From contig CANJMY010000006.1 in NCBI GenBank assembly GCA_947475315.1, positions 1-64,000 on the forward strand: 64,000 bases of DNA. The letters are read 5' to 3'. The DNA is from Pseudomonadota bacterium. GTDB lineage: Bacteria > Myxococcota_A > UBA796 > GCA-2862545. Below are positions 18,953 to 31,135 of the stretch, piece by piece. Positions within the stretch are counted from its first letter, which is position 1, and every line of letters starts with the position of its first letter. The translations under genes and the position numbers were made by a program. A model generated the notes under the pieces. The model was not told the DNA's origin. It ran no database searches and saw nothing but the letters and a program-made list of their open reading frames with translations.

Positions 18953-19597
18953 ATGGCCGTGGGCGCCGCCGTTCGTCAGCTCTTCGGACCCTACGAGACG
19001 CACGTCGGTGAGCTGTACCGCGCCTTCTTCGTCGACCTGACCGCGCAGATCCGCACCGTACGCGATTGGGCGCCGGACGCCTCCGACATCTGCGAGATCG
19101 GATGCGGCGAGGGCGCGATCTGCGAGCGGCTCGCGTCCGAATTCCCCCGCGCGCAGATCACCGGGATCGACATCACGCCGCGCATAGGGCGGCTGTTCAA
19201 GGGCGACCGCTCGCGCGTCCACTTTGCGCAGATGACCGCGGCGCAGCTGGCCGAGCGCGGCGACGCGCGCTTTGACCTGGTCTTGATCTGCGACGTGCTC
19301 CACCACGTCCCTTACGATCAGCACGTCGCCCTGCTGCACGAGGCGGGCTCGCTGCTCCGCCCCGGCGGCACGCTGGTGATCAAGGACTGGGAGCGCATCC
19401 TCAACTTGGGCCACGCCGCGTGCGTGTTCAGCGATCGCGTGCTCACCGGCGACAAGGTGAAGTTCGCCAACGCGGAATACTTCCGGACGCTCCTGGCCGC
19501 CGCGTTTGGGCAGGGCGCCGTCGCCGAAGAAACGCGCATCCGACCCTGGCCGAACAACCTCATCTTCCGCGTGCGCCCGCCCCCGAGCACCCCATGA
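18953..19597 (+). CDS. Class I SAM-dependent methyltransferase
   Basis: 214 residues. Motif I is ICEIGCGEG (about 45-53), acidic strand-2 is ITGIDIT, and post-motif LICDVLHHVP is typical of small-molecule O- or C-methyltransferases. It ends four bases into the next gene (ATGA overlap). Placed just ahead of a second methyltransferase, a GT2 enzyme and rmlBDAC, it most likely modifies a sugar or lipid carrier of the same glycan. The substrate is not deducible. Confidence 0.8.
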   Translation: MAVGAAVRQLFGPYETHVGELYRAFFVDLTAQIRTVRDWAPDASDICEIGCGEGAICERLASEFPRAQITGIDITPRIGRLFKGDRSRVHFAQMTAAQLAERGDARFDLVLICDVLHHVPYDQHVALLHEAGSLLRPGGTLVIKDWERILNLGHAACVFSDRVLTGDKVKFANAEYFRTLLAAAFGQGAVAEETRIRPWPNNLIFRVRPPPSTP

Positions 19598-20328
19598 CCG
19601 TCGTCCCCGCGCTGCAGTACAACCCGCTCGAGGCGCTGCCGCTCAGCCGCCCCGTCGACCGCTACGACTACGTCCGCGAGGCTTGCCGCGGCAAGCGCGT
19701 GCTGGACCTCGGCGCGTATGACGAGACCGAGGTCCGAAAGGAGCAGCATGACTCGTGGAAGTGGCTGCACGCCGAGATCGCCAGCGTGGCCTCGGAGGTG
19801 CTGGGCGTCGATGCGTCCCCGGACCTCCCCCCTGAGGGCATCACCACGCGGGTAGGAACGCGCATCGTCCGTGGCTCGGTCGACACGATGGGTGATCTGG
19901 TCCGTTCGTTCAAGCCTGACCTCATCGTCGCCGGCGAGCTCATCGAGCACACTCAGGACACGCTCGGCTGGCTCCAACGTTTGGCCAAAGACGCCCCCGG
20001 CGCCCAGCTGCTCGCCACCACGCCCAACACCACGTCGGCGGTCAACCTGGTGCTCGCGCTGCTAGGCCGCGAGAACAACCACCAGGATCACCTGCACGTC
20101 TACTCTTACAAGACGCTCGCCACGCTCGCCTCGCGCGTGCCGCTCCGCGACGTCACGCTGACGCCCTACTACTACGACCCGCACCTGTTTCGCGGTCGGC
20201 TCCCCGCGTGGGCCGCGCCGACCGTGGGTGTGGTCGACGCGCTCGTGCTCAAGCCCGTGCAATACCTGTTCCCGCTCACCGCGTTCGGTTGGGTGATGGA
20301 AGGCACGCTCGGGGCGGAGCAGCCCTGA
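19594..20328 (+). CDS. Class I SAM-dependent methyltransferase
   Basis: 244 residues. The motif I region is VLDLGAYDETE (about 33-43), with a Tyr-Asp in place of the usual Gly-rich turn. The segment LIVAGELIEHTQD resembles methyltransferases of glycan clusters (IVAGEVIEHL). C-terminal YDPHLFRGRLPAW is polar and aromatic. It starts inside the stop of the upstream methyltransferase and its own stop overlaps the GT2 start by one base, so three genes are co-translated. The altered motif I may affect SAM binding. Confidence 0.7.
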   Translation: MTVVPALQYNPLEALPLSRPVDRYDYVREACRGKRVLDLGAYDETEVRKEQHDSWKWLHAEIASVASEVLGVDASPDLPPEGITTRVGTRIVRGSVDTMGDLVRSFKPDLIVAGELIEHTQDTLGWLQRLAKDAPGAQLLATTPNTTSAVNLVLALLGRENNHQDHLHVYSYKTLATLASRVPLRDVTLTPYYYDPHLFRGRLPAWAAPTVGVVDALVLKPVQYLFPLTAFGWVMEGTLGAEQP

Positions 20329-21266
20329 TGCGCCTCTCGGTGATCGTGCCGACCTACAACGGCGTCGCGTACCTGAAGCGGACGCTCGACAGTTTGGTCG
20401 CCGACGCCGACGCTGACGTGGAGGTGATCGCGGTCGACGATGGGTCGACGGACGGCACGCGCGCCCTGCTCGAGCGCTACCGCACCCGGCTCAACCTGCA
20501 GATCCACGTCCGGAAGGTGGGCAACTGGGCCGCGAACTCCAATCACGGGCTGGAGCTCGCCACCGGAGAGTTCGCGTGCTTCCTGCACCAGGACGACTTC
20601 TGGCTCCCCGGTCGCACGGCCGCGACTCGACGTCAGCTGCGGCTCACGCCCGCCGTCACGTTGCTGCTGCACGCATCGGCGTTCGCGGACCCGGCGGGTC
20701 GGCTGCTGGGGCCGTGGCGCTGCCCGCTCCCGGCGCGCGTCCCGCTCTCTCCGCGGCAGACGCTGGAGCACCTGCTGGTGCAGAACTTCATCGCCATCCC
20801 GGGGGCCGTGTTTCGCCGTGACACGGCGCTCGCCGTGGGCGGTCTGGACCCCGCGCTCTGGTACACCGCGGACTGGAGCCTGTGGCTCAAGCTCGCCTCC
20901 GCGGGCACCACGGTCTACCTGCCCGACACCTATGCCGCGTTCCGCATCCACCCGGCGTCGCAGACCGCCGACCGCAGCCGTTCGCTCGACGCCTTCCGCG
21001 ACCAGCTGGAGACCGTGCTGCGCGCGCACGCCGACGTGTTCCCAGCAGACTCCGCGGTCATGCGCGCCGCGCGCGCCTCCGTCGAGATCAACGTCGGGCT
21101 CGCCGCGGCGTACCACCGTCAGCGGCTGGACTGGACACGCATGGCCACCACCCTGGGTGCGCTCGGTCCGCTCGACTGGCGACGGCTTCTGCGTGACGCG
21201 CGCCTGTGGGAGCGTGTGTCGTCCCGCGTTCGCGCAGGCTTTGTCCGGCGGCGCGCGCACGCATGA
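20328..21266 (+). CDS. Family 2 glycosyltransferase
   Basis: 312 residues. The N-terminal GT-A domain opens [18 protein letters not shown], has the nucleotide-binding DDGSTDG near 44-50 and, at about 88-91, HQDDFW carrying the DxD-like metal site. The acceptor-side [13 protein letters not shown] resembles the ED or DW motif of inverting GT2 enzymes. No membrane anchor. It is coupled to the upstream methyltransferase by a TGATG junction. Being directly before rmlBDAC, it is a plausible rhamnosyltransferase, but the donor is inference. Confidence 0.85.
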   Translation: MRLSVIVPTYNGVAYLKRTLDSLVADADADVEVIAVDDGSTDGTRALLERYRTRLNLQIHVRKVGNWAANSNHGLELATGEFACFLHQDDFWLPGRTAATRRQLRLTPAVTLLLHASAFADPAGRLLGPWRCPLPARVPLSPRQTLEHLLVQNFIAIPGAVFRRDTALAVGGLDPALWYTADWSLWLKLASAGTTVYLPDTYAAFRIHPASQTADRSRSLDAFRDQLETVLRAHADVFPADSAVMRAARASVEINVGLAAAYHRQRLDWTRMATTLGALGPLDWRRLLRDARLWERVSSRVRAGFVRRRAHA

Positions 21267-21317
21267 TCGAGGGTCAGGTCCGGCCACGCCAGGATCGCGG
21301 CCGGGTCCCGGTTGGGC

Positions 21318-21323
21318 TAGGTT
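21318..21323 (+). promoter_or_regulatory. Candidate -10 box for rmlBDAC (TAGGTT)
   Basis: TAGGTT lies 34 bases before the rmlB start in a 91-base gap, so the rhamnose operon may have its own promoter. No clear -35. Confidence 0.4.
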
Positions 21324-21357
21324 CCACAGCGGACGCCCACGTCGAGGACAATCAAGC

Positions 21358-22413
21358 ATGACGGTTCTGGTCACCGGCGGCGCCGGCTTCATCGGGAGCA
21401 ACTTCGTCCATCAGTGGCTCTCCGCCACGGACGAGCAGCTCGTGAACCTTGACGCGCTCACCTACGCGGGCAACCTAGCCAACCTCGCCGCGATCGAGGG
21501 TGACCCACGCCACGTGTTCGTCCGCGGCGACATCGGCGATCGTGCGCTGATCGACCGCCTGTTCGCTGAGCACCAGCCGCGCGCCGTGATCCACTTCGCC
21601 GCCGAGTCCCACGTGGACCGTTCGATCCATGGCCCAGGCGCGTTCATCCAGACCAACGTGGTGGGCACCTTCAGCCTGCTCGAATCCGCACGCGGCCACT
21701 GGCGATCGCTGACGCCCGAGGCGCGGGATTTGTTTCGCTTTCTGCAGGTCAGCACGGACGAGGTCTACGGATCGCTCACGCCGGACGCGGCGCCGTTCGC
21801 CGAGACGCATCCGTTCGAGCCCAACAGCCCGTACAGCGCCTCCAAGGCCGCCGCCGATCACCTGGTCCGCGCGTGGTTCCACACCTACGGCCTGCCGGTG
21901 CTGACCACTCACTGCAGCAATAACTACGGTCCGTACCACTTCCCCGAGAAGCTGATCCCGCTGGTGATCGCGAACGCGCTCGCGGGCAAGCCGCTCCCGA
22001 TCTACGGAGACGGGCGACAGGTGCGAGACTGGCTCTACGTCGAGGATCACTGCCACGCGATCGCGCGCGTGCTGGAAGCGGGACGTGTGGGCGAGAGCTA
22101 CCACATCGGCGGCTGGAACGAGATGACCAACTTGGACGTGGTGAACACGCTCTGCGTGATCCTCGACGAGCTGCGGCCGAAGGCGGGATCGTACAAGGAT
22201 CAGATCACCTTCGTGAAGGATCGCCCCGGCCACGACCGCCGCTACGCGATGGACGCGCGCAAGATCGAGCGCGAGCTCGGATGGCGCCCCAAGGAGACCT
22301 TTGCGACCGGCATCCGCAAGACGGTGCAGTGGTACCTCGACAACCAGCCATGGGTGGAGGGCGTCACCAGCGGCGCCTACCGTCAGTGGATGAACCAGCA
22401 CTACGGCGCCTGA
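21358..22413 (+). CDS. rmlB: dTDP-glucose 4,6-dehydratase (RmlB)
   Basis: 351 residues, close to the usual 340-360. The NAD site is [12 protein letters not shown] (4-15). The catalytic block is STDEVYGSL (Thr-Asp-Glu) followed by [12 protein letters not shown], with the Tyr-x-x-x-Lys pair. [15 protein letters not shown] is a signature of the subfamily. It performs the second step of dTDP-L-rhamnose synthesis, turning dTDP-glucose into the 4-keto-6-deoxy sugar. The true ATG is at 21358; a longer frame upstream is the shadow of the GT2 gene. rmlD follows after one base. Confidence 0.95.
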   Translation: MTVLVTGGAGFIGSNFVHQWLSATDEQLVNLDALTYAGNLANLAAIEGDPRHVFVRGDIGDRALIDRLFAEHQPRAVIHFAAESHVDRSIHGPGAFIQTNVVGTFSLLESARGHWRSLTPEARDLFRFLQVSTDEVYGSLTPDAAPFAETHPFEPNSPYSASKAAADHLVRAWFHTYGLPVLTTHCSNNYGPYHFPEKLIPLVIANALAGKPLPIYGDGRQVRDWLYVEDHCHAIARVLEAGRVGESYHIGGWNEMTNLDVVNTLCVILDELRPKAGSYKDQITFVKDRPGHDRRYAMDARKIERELGWRPKETFATGIRKTVQWYLDNQPWVEGVTSGAYRQWMNQHYGA

Positions 22414-22414
22414 G

Positions 22415-23350
22415 ATGGACAACGCCGTGGGGACTGAACGTGTGCTCCTGATCGGCTCGAACGGCCAGCTCGGTCACACGCTGCGCACCGCGCTCCTGTC
22501 GCTCGGCACGGTGTACGCGCTCGATCGCCAAGAGGCGGATCTGTCGCGTCCGGAGGAGTTGGCCACGACGCTCGGCCCGCTCTTCGCGTCGCTGCGGCCG
22601 ACGATCGTCGTGAACGCCGCCGCGTACACCTCCGTGGACAGGGCCGAGTCCGAACCCTCCGTCGCGCATGCGGTGAACGCCACGTCGCCGGGCGTGCTCG
22701 CTGGGATGGCCGACGCGATCGGCGCCGCATTCGTGCACTACTCCACCGACTACGTGTTTGATGGCTCGGGCAGCACCCCCTGGTCGGAGCAGGACGCACC
22801 TCGCCCGCTTGCGGTCTACGCACAGAGCAAGCTCGCAGGCGAGCGCGCCGTCGCCGCGGCCTGCCGCAAGCACTTGATCCTGCGCACCAGTTGGGTGGTC
22901 GGACCGCACGGCGCCAACTTCCTCAAGACCATCCTGCGCCTGGCTGCCGAGCGCGACACCCTGCGTGTGGTGGACGATCAGGTCGGCGCGCCCACCTCCA
23001 CGGCGTTGCTCGGAGACGTGACCGACCGAGCCCTGCGTGTCCTGTCGGGTGCCAGCCCCGAGGACGCCCGCTGGGGCTGCTACCACGTGGCGCCCGGGGG
23101 CTTCACCAGCTGGCATGGGTACGCCCGGTACGTGGTCGACTCCGCGCGCCGCCGCGGCCGCGCGCTCAAGCTGACGCCCGACGCGATCTCGCCGATCCCG
23201 TCGTCGGAGTATCCGCTCCCGGCGCCGCGTCCCCTGAATTCGCGGCTCGACACGGCCAAGGTCCGCGCCACCTTTGGGGTAGAGTTGCCCGACTGGCGCG
23301 TCGGCGTGGACCGCGTGCTCGAACAACTCGATGCAGAGGCGACGACATGA
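22415..23350 (+). CDS. rmlD: dTDP-4-dehydrorhamnose reductase (RmlD)
   Basis: 311 residues. The NAD(P) motif is [13 protein letters not shown] (11-23), with [20 protein letters not shown] and YAQSKLAGE (Tyr-x-x-x-Lys) following in the family order. It catalyses the last step, reducing the 4-keto group to give dTDP-L-rhamnose. The residues after the catalytic pair ([11 protein letters not shown]) and the C-terminal RPLNSRLD are also typical. It overlaps rmlA by four bases (ATGA). Confidence 0.95.
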   Translation: MDNAVGTERVLLIGSNGQLGHTLRTALLSLGTVYALDRQEADLSRPEELATTLGPLFASLRPTIVVNAAAYTSVDRAESEPSVAHAVNATSPGVLAGMADAIGAAFVHYSTDYVFDGSGSTPWSEQDAPRPLAVYAQSKLAGERAVAAACRKHLILRTSWVVGPHGANFLKTILRLAAERDTLRVVDDQVGAPTSTALLGDVTDRALRVLSGASPEDARWGCYHVAPGGFTSWHGYARYVVDSARRRGRALKLTPDAISPIPSSEYPLPAPRPLNSRLDTAKVRATFGVELPDWRVGVDRVLEQLDAEATT

Positions 23351-24231
23351 ACCAAGGACACGCCACCCGCAAGGGCATCATCCTGGCAGGCGGCTCGGGC
23401 ACGCGGCTCTACCCGGTGACGCAGGCTGTCTCCAAGCAGCTGCTGCCAGTCTACGACAAGCCGATGGTGTTCTACCCGCTGACCACGCTGATGCTCAGCG
23501 GCATCCGGGACGTCCTGCTGATCTCCACGCCTCAGGACACGCCGCGGTTCGCCGAGCTGCTCGGCGACGGCAGCCGTTGGGGCATGAACATCGAGTACGC
23601 CGTCCAGCCGAGCCCGGACGGGCTCGCCCAGGCCTTCATCGTCGGCCGCGACTTCATCGGCGACAGACCCAGCGCGCTCGTGCTCGGCGACAACATCTTC
23701 TACGGCCACGACCTGGTGAAGCAGCTCCGGCACGCCAACGCGCAGACCAGCGGCGCGTCGGTGTTCGCCTACCACGTGACCGATCCGGAGCGATACGGCG
23801 TGGTCGAGTTCGACAAGTCGCAGCGCGCGATCAGCATCGAGGAGAAGCCCAAGGTCCCCAAGTCGAACTACGCGGTGACCGGGCTGTACTTCTACGACAC
23901 GCAGGTCTGCGAAATCGCCGCCAGCGTCCGCCCGTCCGCGCGCGGGGAGCTGGAGATCACCGACGTGAACCGGCGCTACCTGGAGCAGGGCGAGCTCAAC
24001 GTCGAGATCATGGGCCGCGGGTTCGCGTGGCTGGACACCGGCACACACGACAGCCTGATGGAGGCGTCGAGCTTCATCGCCACGCTGCAGAAGCGGCAGG
24101 GCCTGATGGTCGCGTGCCCCGAGGAGATCGCGTTCGCGTCAGGCTGGATCGATGGCGCGCAGCTCCAGCGGCTCGCGGCGCCGCTCGCCAAGAACGGCTA
24201 CGGCCAGTACCTGCTCAGCCTGCTCAAGTGA
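23347..24231 (+). CDS. rmlA: Glucose-1-phosphate thymidylyltransferase (RmlA)
   Basis: 294 residues, the usual length of the short RmlA type. [31 protein letters not shown] (from residue 9) is the nucleotidyltransferase signature. [10 protein letters not shown] carries the metal-binding Asp, and [15 protein letters not shown] and [10 protein letters not shown] complete the active site. It makes dTDP-glucose from dTTP and glucose-1-phosphate, the first and usually feedback-inhibited step. Start ATG 23347 overlaps the rmlD stop. rmlC begins 3 bases after the stop. Confidence 0.96.
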   Translation: MNQGHATRKGIILAGGSGTRLYPVTQAVSKQLLPVYDKPMVFYPLTTLMLSGIRDVLLISTPQDTPRFAELLGDGSRWGMNIEYAVQPSPDGLAQAFIVGRDFIGDRPSALVLGDNIFYGHDLVKQLRHANAQTSGASVFAYHVTDPERYGVVEFDKSQRAISIEEKPKVPKSNYAVTGLYFYDTQVCEIAASVRPSARGELEITDVNRRYLEQGELNVEIMGRGFAWLDTGTHDSLMEASSFIATLQKRQGLMVACPEEIAFASGWIDGAQLQRLAAPLAKNGYGQYLLSLLK

Positions 24232-24234
24232 CCC

Positions 24235-24780
24235 ATGCCTTACACCGCCACCCCTACTCCGATTGATGGCGTGCTCGTGCTGGAGCCCAAGGTCTTTGGC
24301 GACGCACGCGGCTGGTTCTACGAGGCGTTCAACGCGCGCGACTTCGCCCAGATCACAGGGCTCGAGCGAACCTTCGTCCAAGATAATCACAGCCGCTCAG
24401 CGCGCGGTGTGCTGCGTGGTCTGCACTTCCAGGTGGAGCACGCACAGGGCAAGCTGGTGCGCGTGACGCACGGCCAGGTGTTCGATGTCGCCGTGGACAT
24501 CCGCCCTGGCTCCCGCACCTACGGCCAGTGGTTCGGCGTGGAGCTGAGCGCAGAGAACCACCGCCAGCTCTGGATCCCCGAGGGGCTCGCGCATGGCTTC
24601 CTGGTGTTGAGCGAGGTTGCCGAGTTCCTCTACAAGACCACCGACTACTGGTTCCCCGAGCACGAGCGAAGCATCCACTGGGCGGACCCCACGCTCGCGA
24701 TCGGTTGGCCTCTGCACCGCCTCGACGGCCCGCCGCAGCTCGCCGCGAAGGATGCCGCCGCGGGACCCTTCGGCCGCTAG
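24235..24780 (+). CDS. rmlC: dTDP-4-dehydrorhamnose 3,5-epimerase (RmlC)
   Basis: 181 residues. A cupin fold with the family order: EPKVFGDARGWFYEAFN, FVQDNHSRSARGVLRGLHFQ with the catalytic His, VFDVAVDIRPGS and IPEGLAHGFLVLSE. It epimerises C3 and C5 of the keto sugar between the RmlB and RmlD steps. All four enzymes are therefore present in the order B-D-A-C. Its stop shares the bases CTAG with the stop of the convergent GT2 gene, so there is no room for a conventional terminator. Confidence 0.95.
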   Translation: MPYTATPTPIDGVLVLEPKVFGDARGWFYEAFNARDFAQITGLERTFVQDNHSRSARGVLRGLHFQVEHAQGKLVRVTHGQVFDVAVDIRPGSRTYGQWFGVELSAENHRQLWIPEGLAHGFLVLSEVAEFLYKTTDYWFPEHERSIHWADPTLAIGWPLHRLDGPPQLAAKDAAAGPFGR

Positions 24781-25979
24781 ACCGTCGGGCCGTAGCGTCC
24801 GCGCTCGCGCTCCTCGGTCACCAGCATGTTCAGCAGGAACGAGCTGAACAGCAGGTTCACGCCGAGCACGACCAGGAGCGTGGCGACAAAGCCCACGTGC
24901 ACGGTGGAGTCCATGGGCTGCTCCGGCTGGGAGATCCAGCGGTAGAGCAGCGTCGAGTCGACGCCCAAGCCGAGCAGCACCAGGATCACGCCCACGATCA
25001 GGCCCGACTCCAGGGTGAAGTCGTTGAGCGCCCAGCGGGTGATGCGCGACTCGTGGTCGGGCGCCTGCTTCATGGCGATCACTTTGGCGAGCACCCCCAG
25101 GTTCATGACGTTGAACCCGACCATGGCGAGCAGCGAGCCGAGCGCCAGGAAGTGCACGCCGAAGAAGTGCCCGCCGATGGCGACCGGGCCCATGCCGACC
25201 AGGGCCACCAGCAGCATGCCCGCGACGAACAGCAGGCCGCCCGGGATGAAGTACAGGTAGTCCGGGCCATACGTGAGGATGAAGCGCAGGTGGCGCCAGC
25301 CGTCGCGGAAGCTGCGCAGGTGCGGCGGGCGATCCCGGCCGTCCTTGGCGAGCGTGGTGGGGACCTCGGTGATCTTGAGGCCACCGCGCACCGAGTTCAC
25401 GATCATCTCGGTCGCGAACTCCATGCCGGGGGTTCGCACCTTCATGCGGTCGTAGACGTCGCGCCGGAACGCGCGCATGCCGCAGTGGAAGTCGCTGATC
25501 GGCGCGCGGTGGATGAGGCGCGCCAGGCCCGACAGCACGGGGTTGCCCAGGTAGCGGTGGAGTGGGGGCATCGCGCCAGGGGCGATGCCCCCGCGGAACC
25601 GGTTTCCCACGACCATGTCGTAGCCTTCACGCAACTTCTCGATGAACGGCGCCATGCCCTCCCAGTCGTAGGAGTCGTCCGCGTCGGCCATGATCACGTA
25701 CTCGCCGCGGGCGCCCTCGATCCCCTTCATCAGCGCCGCGCCGTAGCCCTTCACCGTCTGGTGCACGACGCGGGCGCCGAGCGACAGGGCGATCTCCACG
25801 GACTTGTCCGTGGAGCCGTTGTCCGAGATGACGACCTCGCCCTCCACGCCCATCGCCTCAAAGCAGCGCTGGGCCTTTCGGATGCAGATGCCGAGCGTGA
25901 GTTCCTCATTCAGGCACGGCATCACCGCGCTGATCAGAGGGCGGATCGCGGTCCCGTCGACGTCCGACGTCACGCTCAT
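24777..25979 (-). CDS. Family 2 glycosyltransferase with C-terminal membrane anchors
   Basis: 400 residues. The GT2 domain (13-230) has ISAVMPCLNEE, SDNGSTDKS and MADADDSYDWEG with the DxD site. The C-terminal third has four hydrophobic helices (about 255-285, 290-310, 335-355, 370-390). This is the build of polyprenyl-phosphate sugar transferases (GtrB/dolichol-phosphate-mannose-synthase-like). GGAG is placed for the ATG at 25979, not for an in-frame GTG at 25994. A GtrA-like gene lies immediately upstream on the same strand, so the two form a sugar-loading and flipping pair. Confidence 0.88.
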   Translation of the reverse strand: MSVTSDVDGTAIRPLISAVMPCLNEELTLGICIRKAQRCFEAMGVEGEVVISDNGSTDKSVEIALSLGARVVHQTVKGYGAALMKGIEGARGEYVIMADADDSYDWEGMAPFIEKLREGYDMVVGNRFRGGIAPGAMPPLHRYLGNPVLSGLARLIHRAPISDFHCGMRAFRRDVYDRMKVRTPGMEFATEMIVNSVRGGLKITEVPTTLAKDGRDRPPHLRSFRDGWRHLRFILTYGPDYLYFIPGGLLFVAGMLLVALVGMGPVAIGGHFFGVHFLALGSLLAMVGFNVMNLGVLAKVIAMKQAPDHESRITRWALNDFTLESGLIVGVILVLLGLGVDSTLLYRWISQPEQPMDSTVHVGFVATLLVVLGVNLLFSSFLLNMLVTEERERGRYGPTV

Positions 25980-26033
25980 TTCAGGCTCCAACACGGTCAG
26001 AAGAGAGAGGCCGACGACAAAGCCGGCCGAAGG

Positions 26034-26459
26034 TCATGGAGAGGCGCCGACGTCCGCGATGCTAGGCGACTGACCCACGCGAAACGTGACGTTGCGGTGC
26101 AAGAAGTAGTTGATCGGAAGGCCGAGCGCCGTCAGGAACAGCAGCGCGGCCATGTACCACACCCCGCACACGTCCACGAGGACCGTGAGGGAGACCAGGT
26201 TGAACAGGCCCATCCCGCCGTTGAGGGCGTAGTAGCGCATCATCTCAGCGCGGCCGTCGGCGCCCAGGGCTCGGAACACGAACCGTTGGGACGCCAGGAA
26301 GCTCGCGAGGTTGATGCCCAAGAACGCGATCACGAACGCCACACGGTAGTCCAGGCCGGCGAAGTCGGTCAGGACGTAGTTGGCGAGCATGCCACTGACC
26401 GCAGACGCGCCGCCGACGACGCAGAACCGCAGGAATTCCTGGATGCGCGCGAGCGTCAT
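26034..26459 (-). CDS. GtrA-like membrane protein
   Basis: 141 residues with four membrane helices. FLRFCVVGGASAVSGMLANYVLTDF and LPINYFLHRNVTFRV fit the GtrA family. The ATG at 26459 is preferred to a longer, Arg-rich frame. It precedes the membrane-anchored GT2 gene by 54 bases on the same strand, the usual pairing for moving polyprenyl-phosphate sugars across the membrane. It differs in sequence from the GtrA at 16723, so the window holds two separate sugar-flipping modules. Confidence 0.85.
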   Translation of the reverse strand: MTLARIQEFLRFCVVGGASAVSGMLANYVLTDFAGLDYRVAFVIAFLGINLASFLASQRFVFRALGADGRAEMMRYYALNGGMGLFNLVSLTVLVDVCGVWYMAALLFLTALGLPINYFLHRNVTFRVGQSPSIADVGASP

Positions 26460-26581
26460 GCCTGTCCGCCCGCGAAACGCCACGGGGCGCACCCGTGACG
26501 CGCGAACGCGCCACTCACGCTGGCCAAGCCCGGTTCCTGCACGCGGCCTCCCGTCGCCTCATACCCGCTCTGGGGGCCCGG

Positions 26582-26601
26582 CACACCCGTCCGGGGGTGT
26601 G
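26582..26601 (-). terminator. Hairpin downstream of the TetR gene
   Basis: CACACCC pairs with GGGTGTG (7 base pairs, 6-base loop) starting 10 bases past the TetR stop on the minus strand. No T-run. Confidence 0.4.
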
Positions 26602-26611
26602 TTCAGGCAGC

Positions 26612-27217
26612 CTACTCTCCGCGCAGCACGCGGCGGATCATCGTCGCCGCCTCGTCGTAGAGCGCGCCGCGCAGCATCGGGTCCTCGGCCTCTTCGTCCG
26701 GCGGGAACACGGCGTAGAGCGCCAACAAGAGCACGCCCACCAACTGGACTCGGGCCAGCGCGCGCGGCGCGCCGTCGTCGGTGCCGCGCGCGCGGTCCAG
26801 CGAGTCCGCGGTCAGGCGCATCCACGGCCCGGCCAGGCCCTGGAGCAGGCGCATCATCTCTCCGTCGACGCTGATCAGGTCACGCAGCACAAAGCGGAGC
26901 GCGTCCGGGTTGGCCCGCAGGAATTCCTGCGCCTTGCCGAGCGCGGTCTCCAGCCGGTCGCTGTCGCGGGTGGCGACGTCCAGGAGCACGGGGAGCAGGT
27001 CCTTCCAGCGCACCGCGATGGACTCGATCACCACCTGCCGGATCTCGGCTTTGGAACCAAAATGGTACAAAACGAGCTGCTTGCTCGCCCCGACCGCGTC
27101 CGCAATGTCCTGCACGGAGGTGCCCGCGTACCCGCGATCCGCGAACAGGCGAAGCGCCGCGGCGATCACCTGCTTGCGTAGCTCATCCGGCGTCCGTCGC
27201 TCCGCGTGGCCTTCCAT
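26612..27217 (-). CDS. TetR family transcriptional regulator
   Basis: 201 residues from an ATG at 27217 preceded by GGAGGG. The HTH is VIAAALRLFADRGYAGTSVQDIADAVGASKQLVLYHFGSKAEI (two helices, about 15-57, given here only as a landmark). The C-terminal domain is helical, Leu-rich and of unknown ligand. It is divergent from metH with a 119-base gap. Control of metH is possible but unusual for TetR proteins; autoregulation is the safer guess. Confidence 0.86.
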   Translation of the reverse strand: MEGHAERRTPDELRKQVIAAALRLFADRGYAGTSVQDIADAVGASKQLVLYHFGSKAEIRQVVIESIAVRWKDLLPVLLDVATRDSDRLETALGKAQEFLRANPDALRFVLRDLISVDGEMMRLLQGLAGPWMRLTADSLDRARGTDDGAPRALARVQLVGVLLLALYAVFPPDEEAEDPMLRGALYDEAATMIRRVLRGE

Positions 27218-27336
27218 GACGCCCTCCGAGACCCGTGAGGGGGTCCACGAAGCCTCGGTCCTACCGCATCGACGGGACCACCACAACAGCCGGACCCGAA
27301 CCCGGTTACGGGGCGGCCCCCAAAGTGAGGTGCCTC

Positions 27337-31017
<3,681 letters not shown>

Positions 31018-31036
31018 ACAGGGCCAGGTCCATATG

Positions 31037-31057
31037 AGCCCGGCCCGCGGCCGGGTT
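31037..31057 (+). terminator. GC-rich hairpin after metH
   Basis: CCCGGCC (31039-31045) pairs with GGCCGGG (31049-31055) around a 3-base loop, extended by one G-T and one A-T pair, 20 bases past the metH stop, followed by TT. A plausible weak intrinsic terminator. Confidence 0.5.
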
Positions 31058-31123
31058 CACGCGGCGCGGACGGTGTTGCCGACATGGGAACACTTGTCCG
31101 ATGCTGGTCGTTGATCCGCCGGT

Positions 31124-31129
31124 TACGAT
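31124..31129 (+). promoter_or_regulatory. Candidate -10 box (TACGAT)
   Basis: TACGAT lies 6 bases before the ATG at 31136 and 27 before the ATG at 31157. If it is the promoter, the second ATG is the better start. The same hexamer precedes the small gene at 36112. Confidence 0.35.
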
Positions 31130-31135
31130 GCCCCC

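Noticed and set aside
20440-21357. N-terminal extension of RmlB by about 300 residues
   Set aside because: The extension is the shadow of the GT2 gene; the NAD motif starts at residue 4 of the shorter form.
27218-27336. Possible cobalamin, SAM or SAH riboswitch before metH
   Set aside because: I could not fit the 119 bases to the conserved core of any of these elements.
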